From: Sipunculus nudus
Lineage: Eukaryota; Annelida; Sipuncula; Golfingiida; Sipunculidae
NCBI GenBank assembly: GCA_026874595.1
Contig: CM049306.1
Coordinates: 37,650,019-37,714,018 of the forward strand
Reading direction: 5' to 3'
Length of the DNA: 64,000 nt
Shown: positions 50,801 to 59,486 of the stretch, one piece after another
Layout: every line of letters starts with the position of its first letter
Numbering within the stretch: the stretch's first letter is position 1
The notes under the pieces: generated by a model
Told to the model about the DNA's origin: nothing
Database searches by the model: none
Seen by the model: only the letters and a program-made list of their open reading frames with translations
Translations under genes and position numbers: made by a program

Positions 50801-50986
50801 GCGATCTGAAGTACCCACACGATTCCGGCCAATTTACCGTTAAAAACACGTCATTTGCATCGCCCTTACCTGTTTAAACCGCCTTGCATAAGTCGTAGAA
50901 CCGTTAGTGTCCTTCCAAGAATGGGTTTCAAGATTATCTAGGAGCTGCAATTCGGCTTGAAGCGAGTCCAGCACGCTTCGAGCCAT
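20630..50986 (-). CDS. RLF/ZNF292/ZNF654-like zinc-finger protein, 7 exons, 1805 aa
   Basis: Seven exons in order: 50986-50870, 38583-38438, 38010-37790, 37124-36919, 34190-34044, 33307-33167, 25069-20630. All junctions are GT-AG and all phases agree, giving 5418 coding bases with the stop. Residues 1-326 come from exons 1-6. By recall, this helical region parallels the N-terminal domain of RLF, ZNF292 and ZNF654: YARRFKQ with a Y-C-R-R-F-C-Q type start, SFSYCKRQLRQKG followed by WLNPVL where the family has W-x-x-PVL, and ELVKFWMQQQ where it has a WEL-F-W motif. The rest is acidic, Ser-rich and probably disordered, has SUMO-interaction-like motifs near 832-862, a basic stretch at 1721-1730 and a single C2H2 finger. 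Family members act as nuclear regulators. Vertebrate members carry many fingers, so this one is much reduced. Paralogue identity is not decided. Confidence 0.8.
26200..27010. repeat. Dispersed repeat dimer
   Basis: Two related segments, about 26355-26515 and 26560-26720, share GCAGTGG, GAGATAAAAG or GAGATGAAAG, ATTTTxCACCATATATGCAAA and a shared AATAATT-ATTCAAT end. The right side carries a degenerate GTGGCACCACC and a GAACAAACAGACC tail, as in other elements here. Confidence 0.5.
28187..28335. repeat. Outlying units of the 46 bp minisatellite
   Basis: AGCAAGGTACAAGGAGGTGA, AAGGCACCAGAATATATGAC and GGCAGGAGGTAAAGCAGTCA are diverged units of the array that begins at 29.40 kb. They are separated from it by about 1.1 kb, which includes the 28.56-29.40 kb element. 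Confidence 0.6.
28561..29402 (+). mobile_element. Three-unit element with AGGTCAAGGTCA cores and hairpin tail
   Basis: Three units of about 300 bp start near 28571, 28855 and 29157 (AATAAGCTTCTAAG-like). Each carries AGGTCAAGGTCA (28612-28623, 28914-28925, 29215-29226). Units 1 and 2 each hold the GGTGGCGCC region, perfect in unit 2 (29073-29084) and damaged in unit 1. The element ends with an ACGGACGCCGGACG tail and a hairpin, AGCCCAT 29374-29380 paired with ATGGGCT 29387-29393, then GGGCTAAAAA. There is no coding capacity. Confidence 0.7.
29403..31260. repeat. 46/54 bp minisatellite, about 38-40 units
   Basis: The basic unit is 46 bp, roughly GATGAGGCACCAGAATATAT, GACAGAGCAAGTCAGGGGAG, GTAAAG. 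A 54 bp variant has eight extra bases (CATTAAAT) after GAATATAT and occurs at irregular intervals (near 29705, 29995, 30095, 30145, 30245, 30390, 30488, 30635). Both strands give spurious ORFs; the minus-strand ones repeat a PPLTCSVIYSGASSFTSPDL-like peptide. There are no spacers, so it is not CRISPR-like. Confidence 0.95.
32120..32265. repeat. ~44 bp tandem repeat, 3 copies
   Basis: Units begin CATGATCTGAAT, CATGACCTGAAT and TATGATCTGAAC at about 32127, 32170 and 32214 and share AAAGGAGACATTACAG and TTTGTCAA. Confidence 0.75.
32309..32520. repeat. 35 bp tandem repeat, 6 copies
   Basis: Units start at 32309, 32344, 32379, 32414, 32449 and 32484, reading GTGGAGACTGCTACCTTAAT then ACTGTGGTTGGTTTT. 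The first two copies carry GCCTGCC in place of GACTGCT, so the array has two subtypes. Confidence 0.9.
33167..33307 (-). CDS. Exon 6 of the RLF/ZNF292/ZNF654-like gene
   Basis: 47 codons, frame 0 at both ends. Acceptor GTTTGCTTGTACAG, donor GAG/GTATGG. Begins ELVKFWMQQQRM, which lines up with a WEL-x-FIW segment recalled from ZNF654. Confidence 0.8.
34044..34190 (-). CDS. Exon 5 of the RLF/ZNF292/ZNF654-like gene
   Basis: 49 codons, frame 0 at both ends. Acceptor TTTTCTTCTTCAG, donor AAG/GTATGA. Begins LKVLGCCRSHQLLQEM; predicted helical. Confidence 0.8.
36919..37124 (-). CDS. Exon 4 of the RLF/ZNF292/ZNF654-like gene
   Basis: Acceptor CTTTTATTACAG, donor CAG/GTTGGT. Two bases complete an Ala codon with exon 3; then ALNYLRQWESAELLLVRLQV follows, a TPR-like helical hairpin pattern. 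Exits in frame 0. Confidence 0.82.
37790..38010 (-). CDS. Exon 3 of the RLF/ZNF292/ZNF654-like gene
   Basis: Acceptor TTTCTGCCACAG, donor GTG/GTAAGT. The first base completes a Leu codon; then ECARIVLSERIVCLPP. The segment RCSFSYCKRQLRQKG plus HHWLNPVL is the best match to the recalled family domain. Confidence 0.83.
38438..38583 (-). CDS. Exon 2 of the RLF/ZNF292/ZNF654-like gene
   Basis: Acceptor TTACTTTTTCAG, donor CCT/GTGAGC, leaving two bases. Codes IADKHLPRLERHNELYVAGL and on to DPIDDLARVLF. The CCT/GTGAGC donor was preferred over AGA/GTATTA because it restores the frame with exon 3 and is nearer consensus. Confidence 0.8.
39400..41330. repeat. Mixed eroded repeats with TGACCTTGACCT units
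   Basis: About 39750-40350 holds diverged ~150-220 bp units with TGACCTTGACCT, GACCCCAAAATCAA and CCCCTATTGGCAGGT (clear at 39792-39803 and 40226-40244). About 40560-40900 holds two units with CTTGTATACxAC, ATGCCCAATTTCAxGCTGAT and CTGTGCAAAA, related to the core of the 42.9 kb element. Confidence 0.6.
41330..42381 (+). mobile_element. Repeat element of the AAGCTCACAGGTTCGCTAAAA family, copy 2
   Basis: Five cores begin near 41370, 41535, 41705, 42020 and (next copy) 42430, each with GTTCAxCTTCCTGTAACT and a GGAACCATTCGAAC-like follow-up. The palindrome GGTGGCGCCACC is at 41902-41913. Tail near 42315-42381: ACGACGCATGACGCACGACT, then ATAAGCTCACAGGTTCGC and TAAAA. Non-coding. Confidence 0.7.
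42382..42796 (+). mobile_element. Same family, copy 3 (single core)
   Basis: Directly follows copy 2. One core, then a GACGGCAGATGGCGGATGGA tail and ATAAGCTCACAGGTTTGC. It may be a tandem duplication of the right end of copy 2. Confidence 0.6.
42912..44438 (+). mobile_element. Helitron-like element, copy B, with four tandem cores
   Basis: Left end GAATACGGGTAGTCGACAAG followed by GTATCCGCC. Cores of 279-298 bp repeat from about 43.03 to 44.2 kb; each carries GGTGGCGCCACC twice (after GCA and after GTA). The palindrome is perfect at 43278, 43406, 43555, 43687, 43835 and 44114. A GC-rich CGCCGCAGCGGCGG block precedes the terminal hairpin with arms 44409-44421 and 44425-44438 (GTATCCGCAAAAC / GTTTTGGCGGATAC), so GGCGGATAC inverts the left GTATCCGCC. 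There is no transposase, so the element is non-autonomous. Confidence 0.75.
44800..45180 (+). repeat. Partial copy of the AAGCTCACAGG family
   Basis: Shares GGCCATATGGTTTxAGAGAAGAAG, GATACxGGCACT and GATGCAGGTGGCGCCACC (palindrome 44900-44911) with 41.8-41.95 kb. No tail is present. Confidence 0.6.
45227..45336 (-). CDS. Isolated exon-like segment, possible membrane protein
   Basis: 110 bases between a good acceptor (GATTATTTTAG) and a strong donor (GAAG/GTAAGC), open throughout. It needs two bases from a previous exon and leaves one. The peptide IKSTLITHGNEQTNWPMCVF continues into a Gly/Ile/Phe-rich hydrophobic stretch ending NQLIEG, which looks like a membrane segment. I do not recognise it and cannot place confident partner exons. 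A piece at 47.82-48.05 kb, spliced through a GC-type donor (CAG/GCAAGC), would be phase-compatible. It could be a nested gene in intron 1, an alternative exon or a relic. Confidence 0.35.
45795..45972 (-). other. Exon-like open segment
   Basis: After an acceptor-like CATCAATACTTTCAG, the minus strand is open for about 58 codons to TGA at 45795. The peptide WQLVNSIDFRKIHHSSG and onward is hydrophilic and mixed, as real coding often is, but has no recognised match. Confidence 0.2.
47823..48047 (-). other. Exon-like open segment
   Basis: The minus strand is open for 74 codons with purine-rich codons and peptides such as RSRQKYPWLLHFLQRFF and ELNGRIQDIANAASRVEEG. It is the more protein-like of two overlapping open strands. 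An acceptor-like TATATTAG precedes it; possible donors are CAG/GCAAGC or TTT/GTAAGC. Family unknown. Confidence 0.25.
48181..48360 (+). other. Exon-like open segment left of the foldback element
   Basis: The strong acceptor CATTTCCTGTTTCTACAG is followed by an open frame of about 58 codons beginning SRNCFRVVPTDVLGDPLSDR. The opposite strand is also open, so strand choice is uncertain. Not recognised. Confidence 0.2.
48362..49428. mobile_element. Foldback element with ~70 bp inverted ends
   Basis: Left end 48362-48431 and right end 49360-49428 are imperfect inverted copies: TTAATTTAAGG, then CTTATT(T)CCACTCCC, GGGAGTGGAAATA, GGGATGCTTATTTC and ACTCC. Each end also contains its own palindrome, CCACTCCC...GGGAGTGG, so it can fold within itself. 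The inside (~930 bp) is AT-rich with no transposase. I could not fix target-site duplications; TTTAA or TTAA next to the ends is possible. It resembles a MITE or foldback transposon. Confidence 0.7.
49465..49640 (+). other. Exon-like open segment right of the foldback element
   Basis: After TTATTTTGTTGTAG the plus strand is open to TAA in a frame with peptides QLAAQDPPYKNLKKWITC and EYKHCAAWPTGLTEAHL. Codon and residue mix look protein-like. It lacks an ATG. It might belong with the 48181 segment, with the foldback element inserted in the intron between them. Not recognised. Confidence 0.25.
50870..50986 (-). CDS. Exon 1 of the RLF/ZNF292/ZNF654-like gene
   Basis: 39 codons from ATG 50986-50984 (context AAAACATGG, good Kozak) to the donor CAG/GTAAGG. 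Begins MARSVLDSLQAELQLLDNLE and ends YARRFKQ. The exon joins exon 2 in frame 0. Confidence 0.8.
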
Positions 50987-51039
50987 GTTTTGGTGGCTGG
51001 GATTTCCCGCTCCGGTTCGTGACCTTCAAGGGCCAAACA

Positions 51040-51160
51040 CTACGCCGTACGGTGGCGCCATCTGTAAACATCTGACAGGGAAACGGTTTACCTCCTCCGT
51101 GTTGTTACGCGCCCACGTGATGTACGTCACACGAAGTCGGACACGTGTAGCTATTTTTAT
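51040..51160 (-). promoter_or_regulatory. Probable promoter of the zinc-finger gene
   Basis: Within 60-170 bp upstream of the ATG the sequence is locally GC-rich: GGTGGCGCCATCTG at 51051-51064 (CTCF-type core), CACGTG at 51114-51119, TACGTCA at 51123-51129 (half CRE) and a second CACGTG near 51143. There is no TATA box at a fitting place. Inference from motif clustering. Confidence 0.45.
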
Positions 51161-51179
51161 TTTGGTTTAAAGTCTTAGG

Positions 51180-51482
51180 TTAATGGCAATTGTCCAATAT
51201 TTATACATTAAATTATGAAAAAAATGTTGAATATTGTTACAGAATGTAACGGCTTACAAAGTGTTTAATTAGGTGAAACTAGTTTATACATTCCCCTTCA
51301 ATTGAAAAGGAAATATTAATTTCATATTAACATAACGTAGTTATTGCATGAAACCCTGGAACTTAAGAGGAAATATTGAAGGGGCACACTGAACTTTGGA
51401 TGCATTAAAAGAATTCTCGAAAAAAATATGACATATTAGATACATTAATGTAACTACATTTAAACAATGCATATACAGGTGC

Positions 51483-51559
<77 letters not shown>

Positions 51560-52010
51560 TGGTAGAAATTGGGTTTAAAATTATAATCGATGACTGAAAA
51601 ATAAAAACGACTGATCATCGATTTTTAAATAATGACCACGTACCCCCCCCCCCCCCCCCGTAAAGAGTGTGACGTGTACATTAATATAATCAATAAATTG
51701 GCATATCACTATATATATACATTGTGTGTGTGTGGATATACATACTACCAGAATATCATATTAATATATAGGCCTACTGATGTTATGTGTATTTTTAAAT
51801 TTTGATATTTGCTGAAGTCAAAGTAAAATCAATTTTTCTAGCGATCGGTGAATTTTCGTTACTATGCAGTCCCGATATGAAAAATTAAAAATCAAATTAC
51901 AATTTAACCCAGTGGCGTCAATTTATCTTCCAGGGTCGGGGGGGGATGACTTTGTATATATATATATATATATATATATACCATTTTCAGCGTCTCTGAG
52001 TGACATAATA

Positions 52011-52079
<69 letters not shown>

Positions 52080-54110
52080 GATATATATACTTAATCATAT
52101 TTCAAATAATTATAATGTTTTAGATAATAAGTTATTTTGTGGATTCTTAGTTATATAACATAAGTTATAAGTTATATAACATATAGATATAACGTTTTTT
52201 CGTAAACTGATCCAAAGCGTTTAATTCTAATTTTTTTATATTTCATTTGCAAAATTATAATATTATTATCTGAAAAGTGGGGGGATGATTACATTGACCA
52301 TCCCCCCCTTGCCAAAAAGTGGGGGGTATATAAAAACCCCCCTCCCCCATCCCCCCCCCCCACCCCCAATATTGACGCCCCTGAATTAACAAAAAAATTT
52401 CTGGCCTTGTTTGCAAATGAAATATGAGGGATATTCCATAGCAGGACGGGCAGGTCCCCCCCCCCCCCCCATAACAAGAAACGAGTTCCGCGCAAAGTCT
52501 CGAATAGGCACCCTATCTGCTTTATGACAATTAAAAAGGATAAACGCCCGAGGTCACTTCAAGTATATCATAGTTTTATTCACTACCGCCACATTGCACC
52601 ATATTATAAGGGGTGAATATGTTTTGGTTTTACGTAAAAAGTTTGCTCAAGTTTCAACACTTAATTTTTTATTTTGTTTTAACTCTACCCAATGTGCAAA
52701 TATGACGGAATGTCGCCCTGTTTAAAATCAAAGGGACGTAGCCAGGATTGAGGGAAGGGAGGGGGCCGAAATATTTGGCAACCAGAGTGGCCCATCCCGC
52801 ATTTTCTGAGAAAATGAATTAGAGGTTCTATATTAGGTTAGTTCACCTGCGGCCCACCCAAACCCTTTGGCTACACGCCCCTGAATCATACGTTAGATAC
52901 ACTGAGCAGTGGAATGGACTTAAAGCTCTTCCCCCCCCCCCCCCCCGTCCTAAAAAAATGCAAGGAGATCATATCCCCTGTACCCTTGCAAAAACGGTAA
53001 TAATCATATTGAAACTATGAATCCACCTGCATCCAAGGTCGACTTGCCGTCGTCGGACGATTGTACGCAGGCAAGAATCCGTTTTGCTGTTCGTTACTTT
53101 TTGTTCGTACATCTCTGACAGGATAAGATTCTTTGCTTGTGCGTACGTAATCGTTTTTAATCCATTATGTAAAAAATGCAACCAATTTTATTGATTTTGA
53201 AAGAACATGACCAATCATCTATTTAATTGATTAATCGACACACCACTAATATAACTATATAACTATATATATATATATAGTGGCGAAAACCCGATAAAAC
53301 GCAGGATAAATCCATGCTTGAAAGACTGTAATCATATACGTGACGATTTGGATCCCTTTTGAGACGCCCTTTCTCGTGGTGGATAATGGATCTTAAAAAA
53401 AGGGGGGGGGGGGTCACTTCTCTTGCACTGGTAAATGTACCGAGAGTGTTAGCAAATGTTATACAAAACGCTCACACGCAGATGTATCGGGAAGAGAAAA
53501 ATGATCTGTTTCTCAATATTTGTCGTTTATTATTCTATTTTTCATATTTTTATATAAGTCGAAAAATTAAGAAGGCACCCGCGCCCCCTTAAATTTATAC
53601 GCCCTGCGTCTCCGTACCAAGTAAGCGTTGCTGTATACTCCTCTACTGTCCATTTCTGGTTTTATATGATTTCTCATGCTTAAGTTCACTTTTTAATGAG
53701 AAACTATATTTGATATATTTGTGTATGTTGAACATAGAATTCCATAGATGTGTACTTTTCACACGTTATCACGGTTCACACTAATTTACGATCAGCCTCA
53801 AAACGTTGCTCCGGCTTCTATACTTGGAAGATACAGAACTATAATGGCCACCTGGACCCTGCATGCAGTGTCACCGAGATACACAACATCACAGAGGCAC
53901 TACAGGTTCTAATGCCCACCAAACAATCTCCCCAGAGTATTGTCCTCAAAGTACTTGTCGTTTTTTCGTATCCTATTGAAATCCTGACCTTGCATCCTCG
54001 CAAATATTTTCAAAACGCTCATAGGAGCCCCCATTTTGCGTATACCGGCTAAAACGTCGAAAGTCGCATACCTGCATTAAGGTTATACACTTAGATATTA
54101 CTAGAATATG
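51180..54110. repeat. Simple-sequence region between genes
   Basis: (TA)n at 51486-51556, 51956-51980 and 52015-52071; poly-C at 51643-51659, 52351-52361, 52456-52470 and 52931-52946; poly-G at 53402-53413. ORFs are Ile-Tyr or Gly/Pro shadows of these. No gene seen. Confidence 0.85.
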
Positions 54111-54129
54111 GGCATGCAGTCGAATGCAG

Positions 54130-54763
54130 GTATCCGAAAAACAGACATATATATAGATGGATGCCAGATGAAATTGATTACAGATGGCGCTACCAATTTG
54201 TACACAAGATAAATAATTCCAAAATCTATGGACATGCAAATTTTCAGGCGGATTCATCAAACCATTCCTGGGAAAAGGGTATCAACGTATTCTACGAAAA
54301 CGGAACGGATGGTGGCGCCACCTGTATGGTCTACAACAAAGCTACCCAAGGCGGATAAACATGTAAAATTTTAGGTTGATATACATCCATCCTCTCCAGT
54401 CCTGAGATATGCGTAGTTTCACGCACGGATGGACGCCATCGGTCTTGATTCCAGTCGATTGCAGATGGCGCCACCAGTCTTGAATACGAGATGGAGGTAT
54501 CCAAGTTCCATGCATGGACATTTTTCAGCCCAATACATTGAACTGCTCCTGAGATGTGGGCTTTTATCACTAAAAAAGACATACAGATGGACACTGCGCG
54601 AAAAGGATTGCATGTGGCACCAGTTCAAATGTGAACCGATAATTATGCCAAGTTTCAGAAAGATTAGTCCAGGGGTCAGAGAATTTCTCCGGACACGAAC
54701 GAGGCGGCAGAGGAACTCGGCTGAAAGTGAAGTATATTCGCAAAACTCTGTATTGTTGGATAC
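54130..54763 (+). mobile_element. Helitron-like element, copy C (degraded)
   Basis: Starts GTATCCGAAAA, has cores with AGATGGCGC (54182-54190), GGTGGCGCCACC (54311-54322) and GATGGCGCCACC (about 54465), then an ACACGAACGAGGCGGCAGAG block and a decayed terminal hairpin at 54732-54763 (GTATATTCGCAAAAC with ...GTTGGATAC). Same architecture as copies A and B. Confidence 0.6.
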
Positions 54764-54769
54764 GTTTTA

Positions 54770-55818
54770 AATCTATGAACTACCCATGTATTATGCTTTC
54801 GGACAAGAGTTATGGGTAGAATTATGTATTTAGGGTACATATACATAACATTCTGTCCTCTTTTACCTATATACCATATATATAAACGTGTGTGTGTGTT
54901 ACGCCCAAAATGTGAAATTCTTTGCCCATTTCATGAAATGGGCAGAATTGCTAAATTATGCTTGCCCATTTCATCAAATAGGCAATCTAACTATACCGGG
55001 CATATATTTCTCAGTTCTGTAAGGTATAAGGAAACGTTTGAAGGATTTGTTGTGACTATCTGCATGCTTGCATGCGTAAATGCCAAGGGGGATGTGTTGT
55101 ACAAATCATTGTTATCTATAAATCACTTCGTATCATATTATGAGCATGCATAACTATACATGCAGAGTTGTTTCTTGGAGATTCATGCATGGTTTAATGT
55201 GTATATGTCAAAAGTATGCTGCAAAAAGAACATGCAAAGTTGCATATAAAAAGGCATCATTGATTAAATGACCAAAAAGTCCATATAAGAAGTTAAACTT
55301 CCAATTATTTTGTTGTTTTCTTATAAAAAATCTTTGTTTCTGAAAATGTTAAATAATATACTTGAACAATGCATTAAGCACTTTCTATCTTCACTGTAGG
55401 ATCAGATATTAAATTTATAATTTAGTTAAAAAGTTGTATAGTATTTAATATTAACATGCATAATAATATTATATATTATAAAGATAAATATTATCTATTT
55501 AATTTACAGTTACATTTTATTTTCAAGAAACACATAATATTAGTTACTGGTTTCTGTAAGTATATCACATGAATATGACTCAGTTCACTCAATTAATTTA
55601 AGCTTCAAATAACCTATTCTGATCCGATATAGTTAGTAATGAGTGTTTGTTTCCACCACTAAATTAAAGTACATTATAATTCCCCTTATTTCTAGTTATT
55701 AACCTTTTGCATGGAATTTTGGTAGCATCTAGCTATATCTTTATCTATTATATCTATCTATCTATCTATATCTCTCTATCCATCTATATCTATCTATCCA
55801 TCTATATCTATCTATCCA

Positions 55819-55861
<43 letters not shown>

Positions 55862-57590
55862 CATTAAAATTTCAGAATAGTGTGCAATTGTCCACGTATG
55901 ACATGATTTACATACACAGTTCATTTCCTGTCTTTGCCAAAATAAAGTTTATATATACGCATATTTATGTATAAGAATACAAAATATATATAGAAACAGA
56001 TTACATATTGTGTGCACATTTCATCTTTAACAAATAAAATATCATTGAATTCTATTTTTTTTATCATTTCGTAGCACTGACAAATATCCATTGCATGATA
56101 AATAGATATGTTATAAGATACTCCTGAAAATAATAATTCTTTTACATGAAGTGTAAAGAACCAGGGGTCGAAATAACGCCTTTCCGCTTGTCTAGATCTC
56201 AAACAGACACACATGCATATACACGGAAAGGCAAATTTATTATGTATAGGCCTATACCAGTCCGTTGCATGGAAAGGTGAACGCCTTGGTGTTTTTCACA
56301 TTAGTAGCTGATAATTATTTAAAAAATGACAAAAAAAAAACAATATTTTACTGGGGGTGTTCCACCGACTTTCTATAATTCCTGTATATATTTTCTAATA
56401 AAAACTGTCTATAATTTCTTGTACTCTCCGGCATTGAAGCCCTAATCTCTTATATTTACCTGTTTTGTTTCACTGCACAATCGTGCTTCTGACAAACAAA
56501 CATTGTTATTGAAAACATTCAGTTCTTTTTGCATGCGAGTGTGCATGTAGGTTGGCATTTAAGATGGGAGAATCAGGTTTACACCGAGGGAAAGAATTAA
56601 GTTTGATATGATGGTATAGGATGCTCCTTTGGAGAAGAGGCTTTTTTTCTGCGGCAAACCTGTATCAATGCCTTTCCGTTGGAAAGGTGAAAAATAAATT
56701 CGATCCCTGAGAACTATACAATACATAAGACTGGAATATTTACCATAGATGCAACGGATCGATGTTTACAGACAAATTTACAAAAGAATCATTTGGAAGT
56801 AAATAAGGTCAGGATAAGTGATATATACATCCCATCATTCAATAATATTTGTTCTAATACCTATTATTCTCACTATTATATAAGGAAATATTGAACACAA
56901 ATATTTACAGATTGAACCCCATACATGGTTACTAACAAACAAACACAAAACTGATAGCGCCAGTTCGGCCCTCTGCATGACATTAGAGAGTCTACGACCA
57001 ACGTATACTGACTGTCAGACTGCCTTAACATCCTTCAAAGAGATACGCGCTTCAAGGCTCTATGAGGATGCAAAAAATATGGCGAAAGTATAAATTAATG
57101 CAGAAATTGTACAATTATTTGTACAATTTAACTAAACAAGTGATACTTCTGAATAGGGAATTAATAACATTTGCAGTTATGTGGCAAGTTATAGCATGAC
57201 TCCTCAGTATTCAATATATCCATCCAATATATATAAAAAAAATTTGCAAGATCACAAAAAGAAATAATCGCAAATAAAATGTCAGATTTCTGAAACAGAA
57301 TATATGTCAACTGTTCGCAGAATGTTTATGTAAACAGCCTGAAATTAACACATGAAGATGATAATTTGAAAAAAAAATATAAAAAAGTATTAACGCTGAA
57401 AAAAGGTATAAAATGATATCTTTCCTGTAGAAAGTATGCTACTTTAAAAAACGTTTTAGAGTTCCAGCACTGCAATATAAACACCCCGGTCTCCGGTATT
57501 GATTTGTTGTAGACGCTGACGGCACCGCATGTACCTTGGTCCGCGGTCTTGAAACGAGGTTCTGGCAGGAAAGTGTGGAGGTCTAACTGA
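54770..57590. other. Intergenic AT-rich DNA
   Basis: TATC/ATCT tetranucleotide tract at about 55739-55823 leading into (TA)n at 55824-55859. No supported gene. Confidence 0.5.
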
Positions 57591-57595
57591 CATCC

Positions 57596-57800
57596 AGCGC
57601 CATCTACTGGTTGACTAAGATTTTACTAATCGCTCTAAAGAACACAGGCGCTATTTTTCTCCCCGAAGGCAGATATTGTCTGTTAAACAGCTTTATTATC
57701 ACATTTCATTAGTAATGTAGGAGATAATTCAAGGGTAATACTCCTTGACAGTACCTACATTCAAACTGTTCACTCTGTTATGGTGTGGCTCGATCCAGGG

Positions 57801-57840
<40 letters not shown>

Positions 57841-57930
57841 AGAGAAAATTAATGCGCATTTAAGTACTTTGAAATGTCTTGATTGTCATTGTACTTACCG
57901 AAATATACTCCATCTAGTGCCATCTAGTGT
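57596..57930. promoter_or_regulatory. Two CTCF-like motifs
   Basis: On the minus strand, CCAGTAGATGGCGCTGG at about 57596-57612 fits every position of the CTCF consensus CCASYAGRKGGCRS. A second, ACACTAGATGGCAC at about 57913-57927, fits 13 of 14. Both lie about 2 kb upstream of the MAGI start and point the same way. A GA microsatellite (57799-57845) lies between them. Confidence 0.5.
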
Positions 57931-58485
57931 AGATTCTATTAAAAAACAAAAAATATGAGGCAGTTAATACTTTGTGATTTTATTGTTTATCTTAACTGTA
58001 GGTGATTTTTTTAGGATATGTATGTATGTTGCAAAGTACAAAATTATAAGTTTCAAAGCTCCCGAAAAAAAGGAAAAATGGACAAAATTAAAAAATCACT
58101 AAAACATGGAAACACGTATACTAACGTGATATCACAGCATGACATCCAGTTACTCATGCATTTACGATAGCACGTACGTATTTCAAAACATTAATCCTAT
58201 ATTTAATAATTATTAGAGATTCACTCTCTTCAATGGACAGAACTGAGCGTCGGGCAGAAGATTTAAGAGGGGGGGGGGGGGGGGCATAAAAATGGCAGCG
58301 ATGCTGCTTAGGCCACACTCTGAGCGACCATGTGGAGGGTATAGAGGGGTATGATCTCCCATTATGAGAGATAGAATATAATACACGTACGTACGTTTTA
58401 TATCCGATGTTGCAAAATTACAACCTAAATTTTCCTAATATTTATATATTGATATATTTTTACATTTAGATATATATTTACATAT

Positions 58486-58549
<64 letters not shown>

Positions 58550-59470
58550 GGCTGTTTTATTTGATTTACATACTTAAAATACGTGTAGTAAACGGACTCG
58601 ATCGTAACTTTAATTGGCCAGGGCTAACTGATGGGGCGGATTGACAGGTATTGCGCCCGCTCTTTTTTGTCCCAAATATTGTAATACACGCGTAATAGGC
58701 TATACCGAAAAGCAGTGTCGGAATTTGTATCTCGCGCCGTTTCTTCCCTCAACTTTTGAAAGTCTTTGCGTGCGAGAAAATGTTTAAAGTCTACTTTAGT
58801 ACTCCGGGCAAACAATTTTGTTCATCCGTGCCCCCCCCCCCCCCCCCCCCCCCCCCGTTCTAAGATCCTTGTGTCGGTCGCCCCTGGCACGTGTTTACCC
58901 ATTGCATTTATCACCATGTAGATACACGAATGCACAACTTTACGTGTCACGTCTCATCTGATCACGTGGCTGATTGTATCGCCTGGGCGCTCACCACCCA
59001 TAAATATATATCAATGTCACATCGAATATATATATGCTATGTAGGCCTACAATAGTAAGCTACAGGCCTGGGTAGGGGGTCAAGTTTACACACCAATATT
59101 TTCGATGAAGTTAGTAATGACATTTGTAAGACTTGTTCTATGCAGTTTTTTTCGTATACGCGTATTCATATGAACGTTCATATATAATAGATAATTTTCA
59201 ATTATAATAATAATTAAAAAAATTAACGACATATTTGCCCACATAACGTTTTGATACCCTCGTCCCCATTATCACTGGAGCCTTATATTATCATTTAAAT
59301 TATATCGCTGTCCGTAAGTTGTGATAATTATAAATTTATCGCGATATATTTGGCTTTCTCGTGACACGGAAGGTTATCTACTACATTTAAGGTCAGTGTG
59401 TCAACCAAGCACTTGCTAAATACGCATTTTGCGACATAGTGATTTACATGACCTATTTTCGGCAAGCACA
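57930..59470. other. Intergenic, simple repeats
   Basis: Poly-G at 58269-58284, (TA)n at 58490-58547 and poly-C of 26 bases at 58831-58856. A 63-codon minus-strand ORF at 58624-58815 has protein-like composition but no splice or start support. Confidence 0.5.
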
Positions 59471-59474
59471 AACT

Positions 59475-59486
59475 TGCGCATGCGCA
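59475..59486 (+). promoter_or_regulatory. NRF1-like palindrome in the MAGI promoter
   Basis: TGCGCATGCGCA is a perfect NRF1-type site, about 350 bp upstream of the MAGI ATG. Such sites mark CpG-type promoters in animals. It suggests transcription starts near 59.5 kb. Confidence 0.5.

Larger units (their letters stand above)
38584..50869 (-). other. Intron 1 of the zinc-finger gene (12.3 kb)
   Basis: Holds G33 at 38847-38879, repeat elements from about 39.4 to 45.2 kb, a foldback element at 48.36-49.43 kb and several exon-like pieces listed separately. Short sequence shared by 38.68-38.75 kb and 46.47-46.53 kb (CAAATATCTGATGTCTA-like, then ACTAAAGATGATC) marks one more low-copy repeat. Confidence 0.6.

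Noticed and set aside
53750-54052. 100-codon plus-strand ORF
   Set aside because: No recognised motif, no splice sites, and its end runs towards a repeat element.
58624-58815. 63-codon minus-strand ORF with protein-like composition
   Set aside because: No acceptor, start context or partner exon could be found; kept only as a note.
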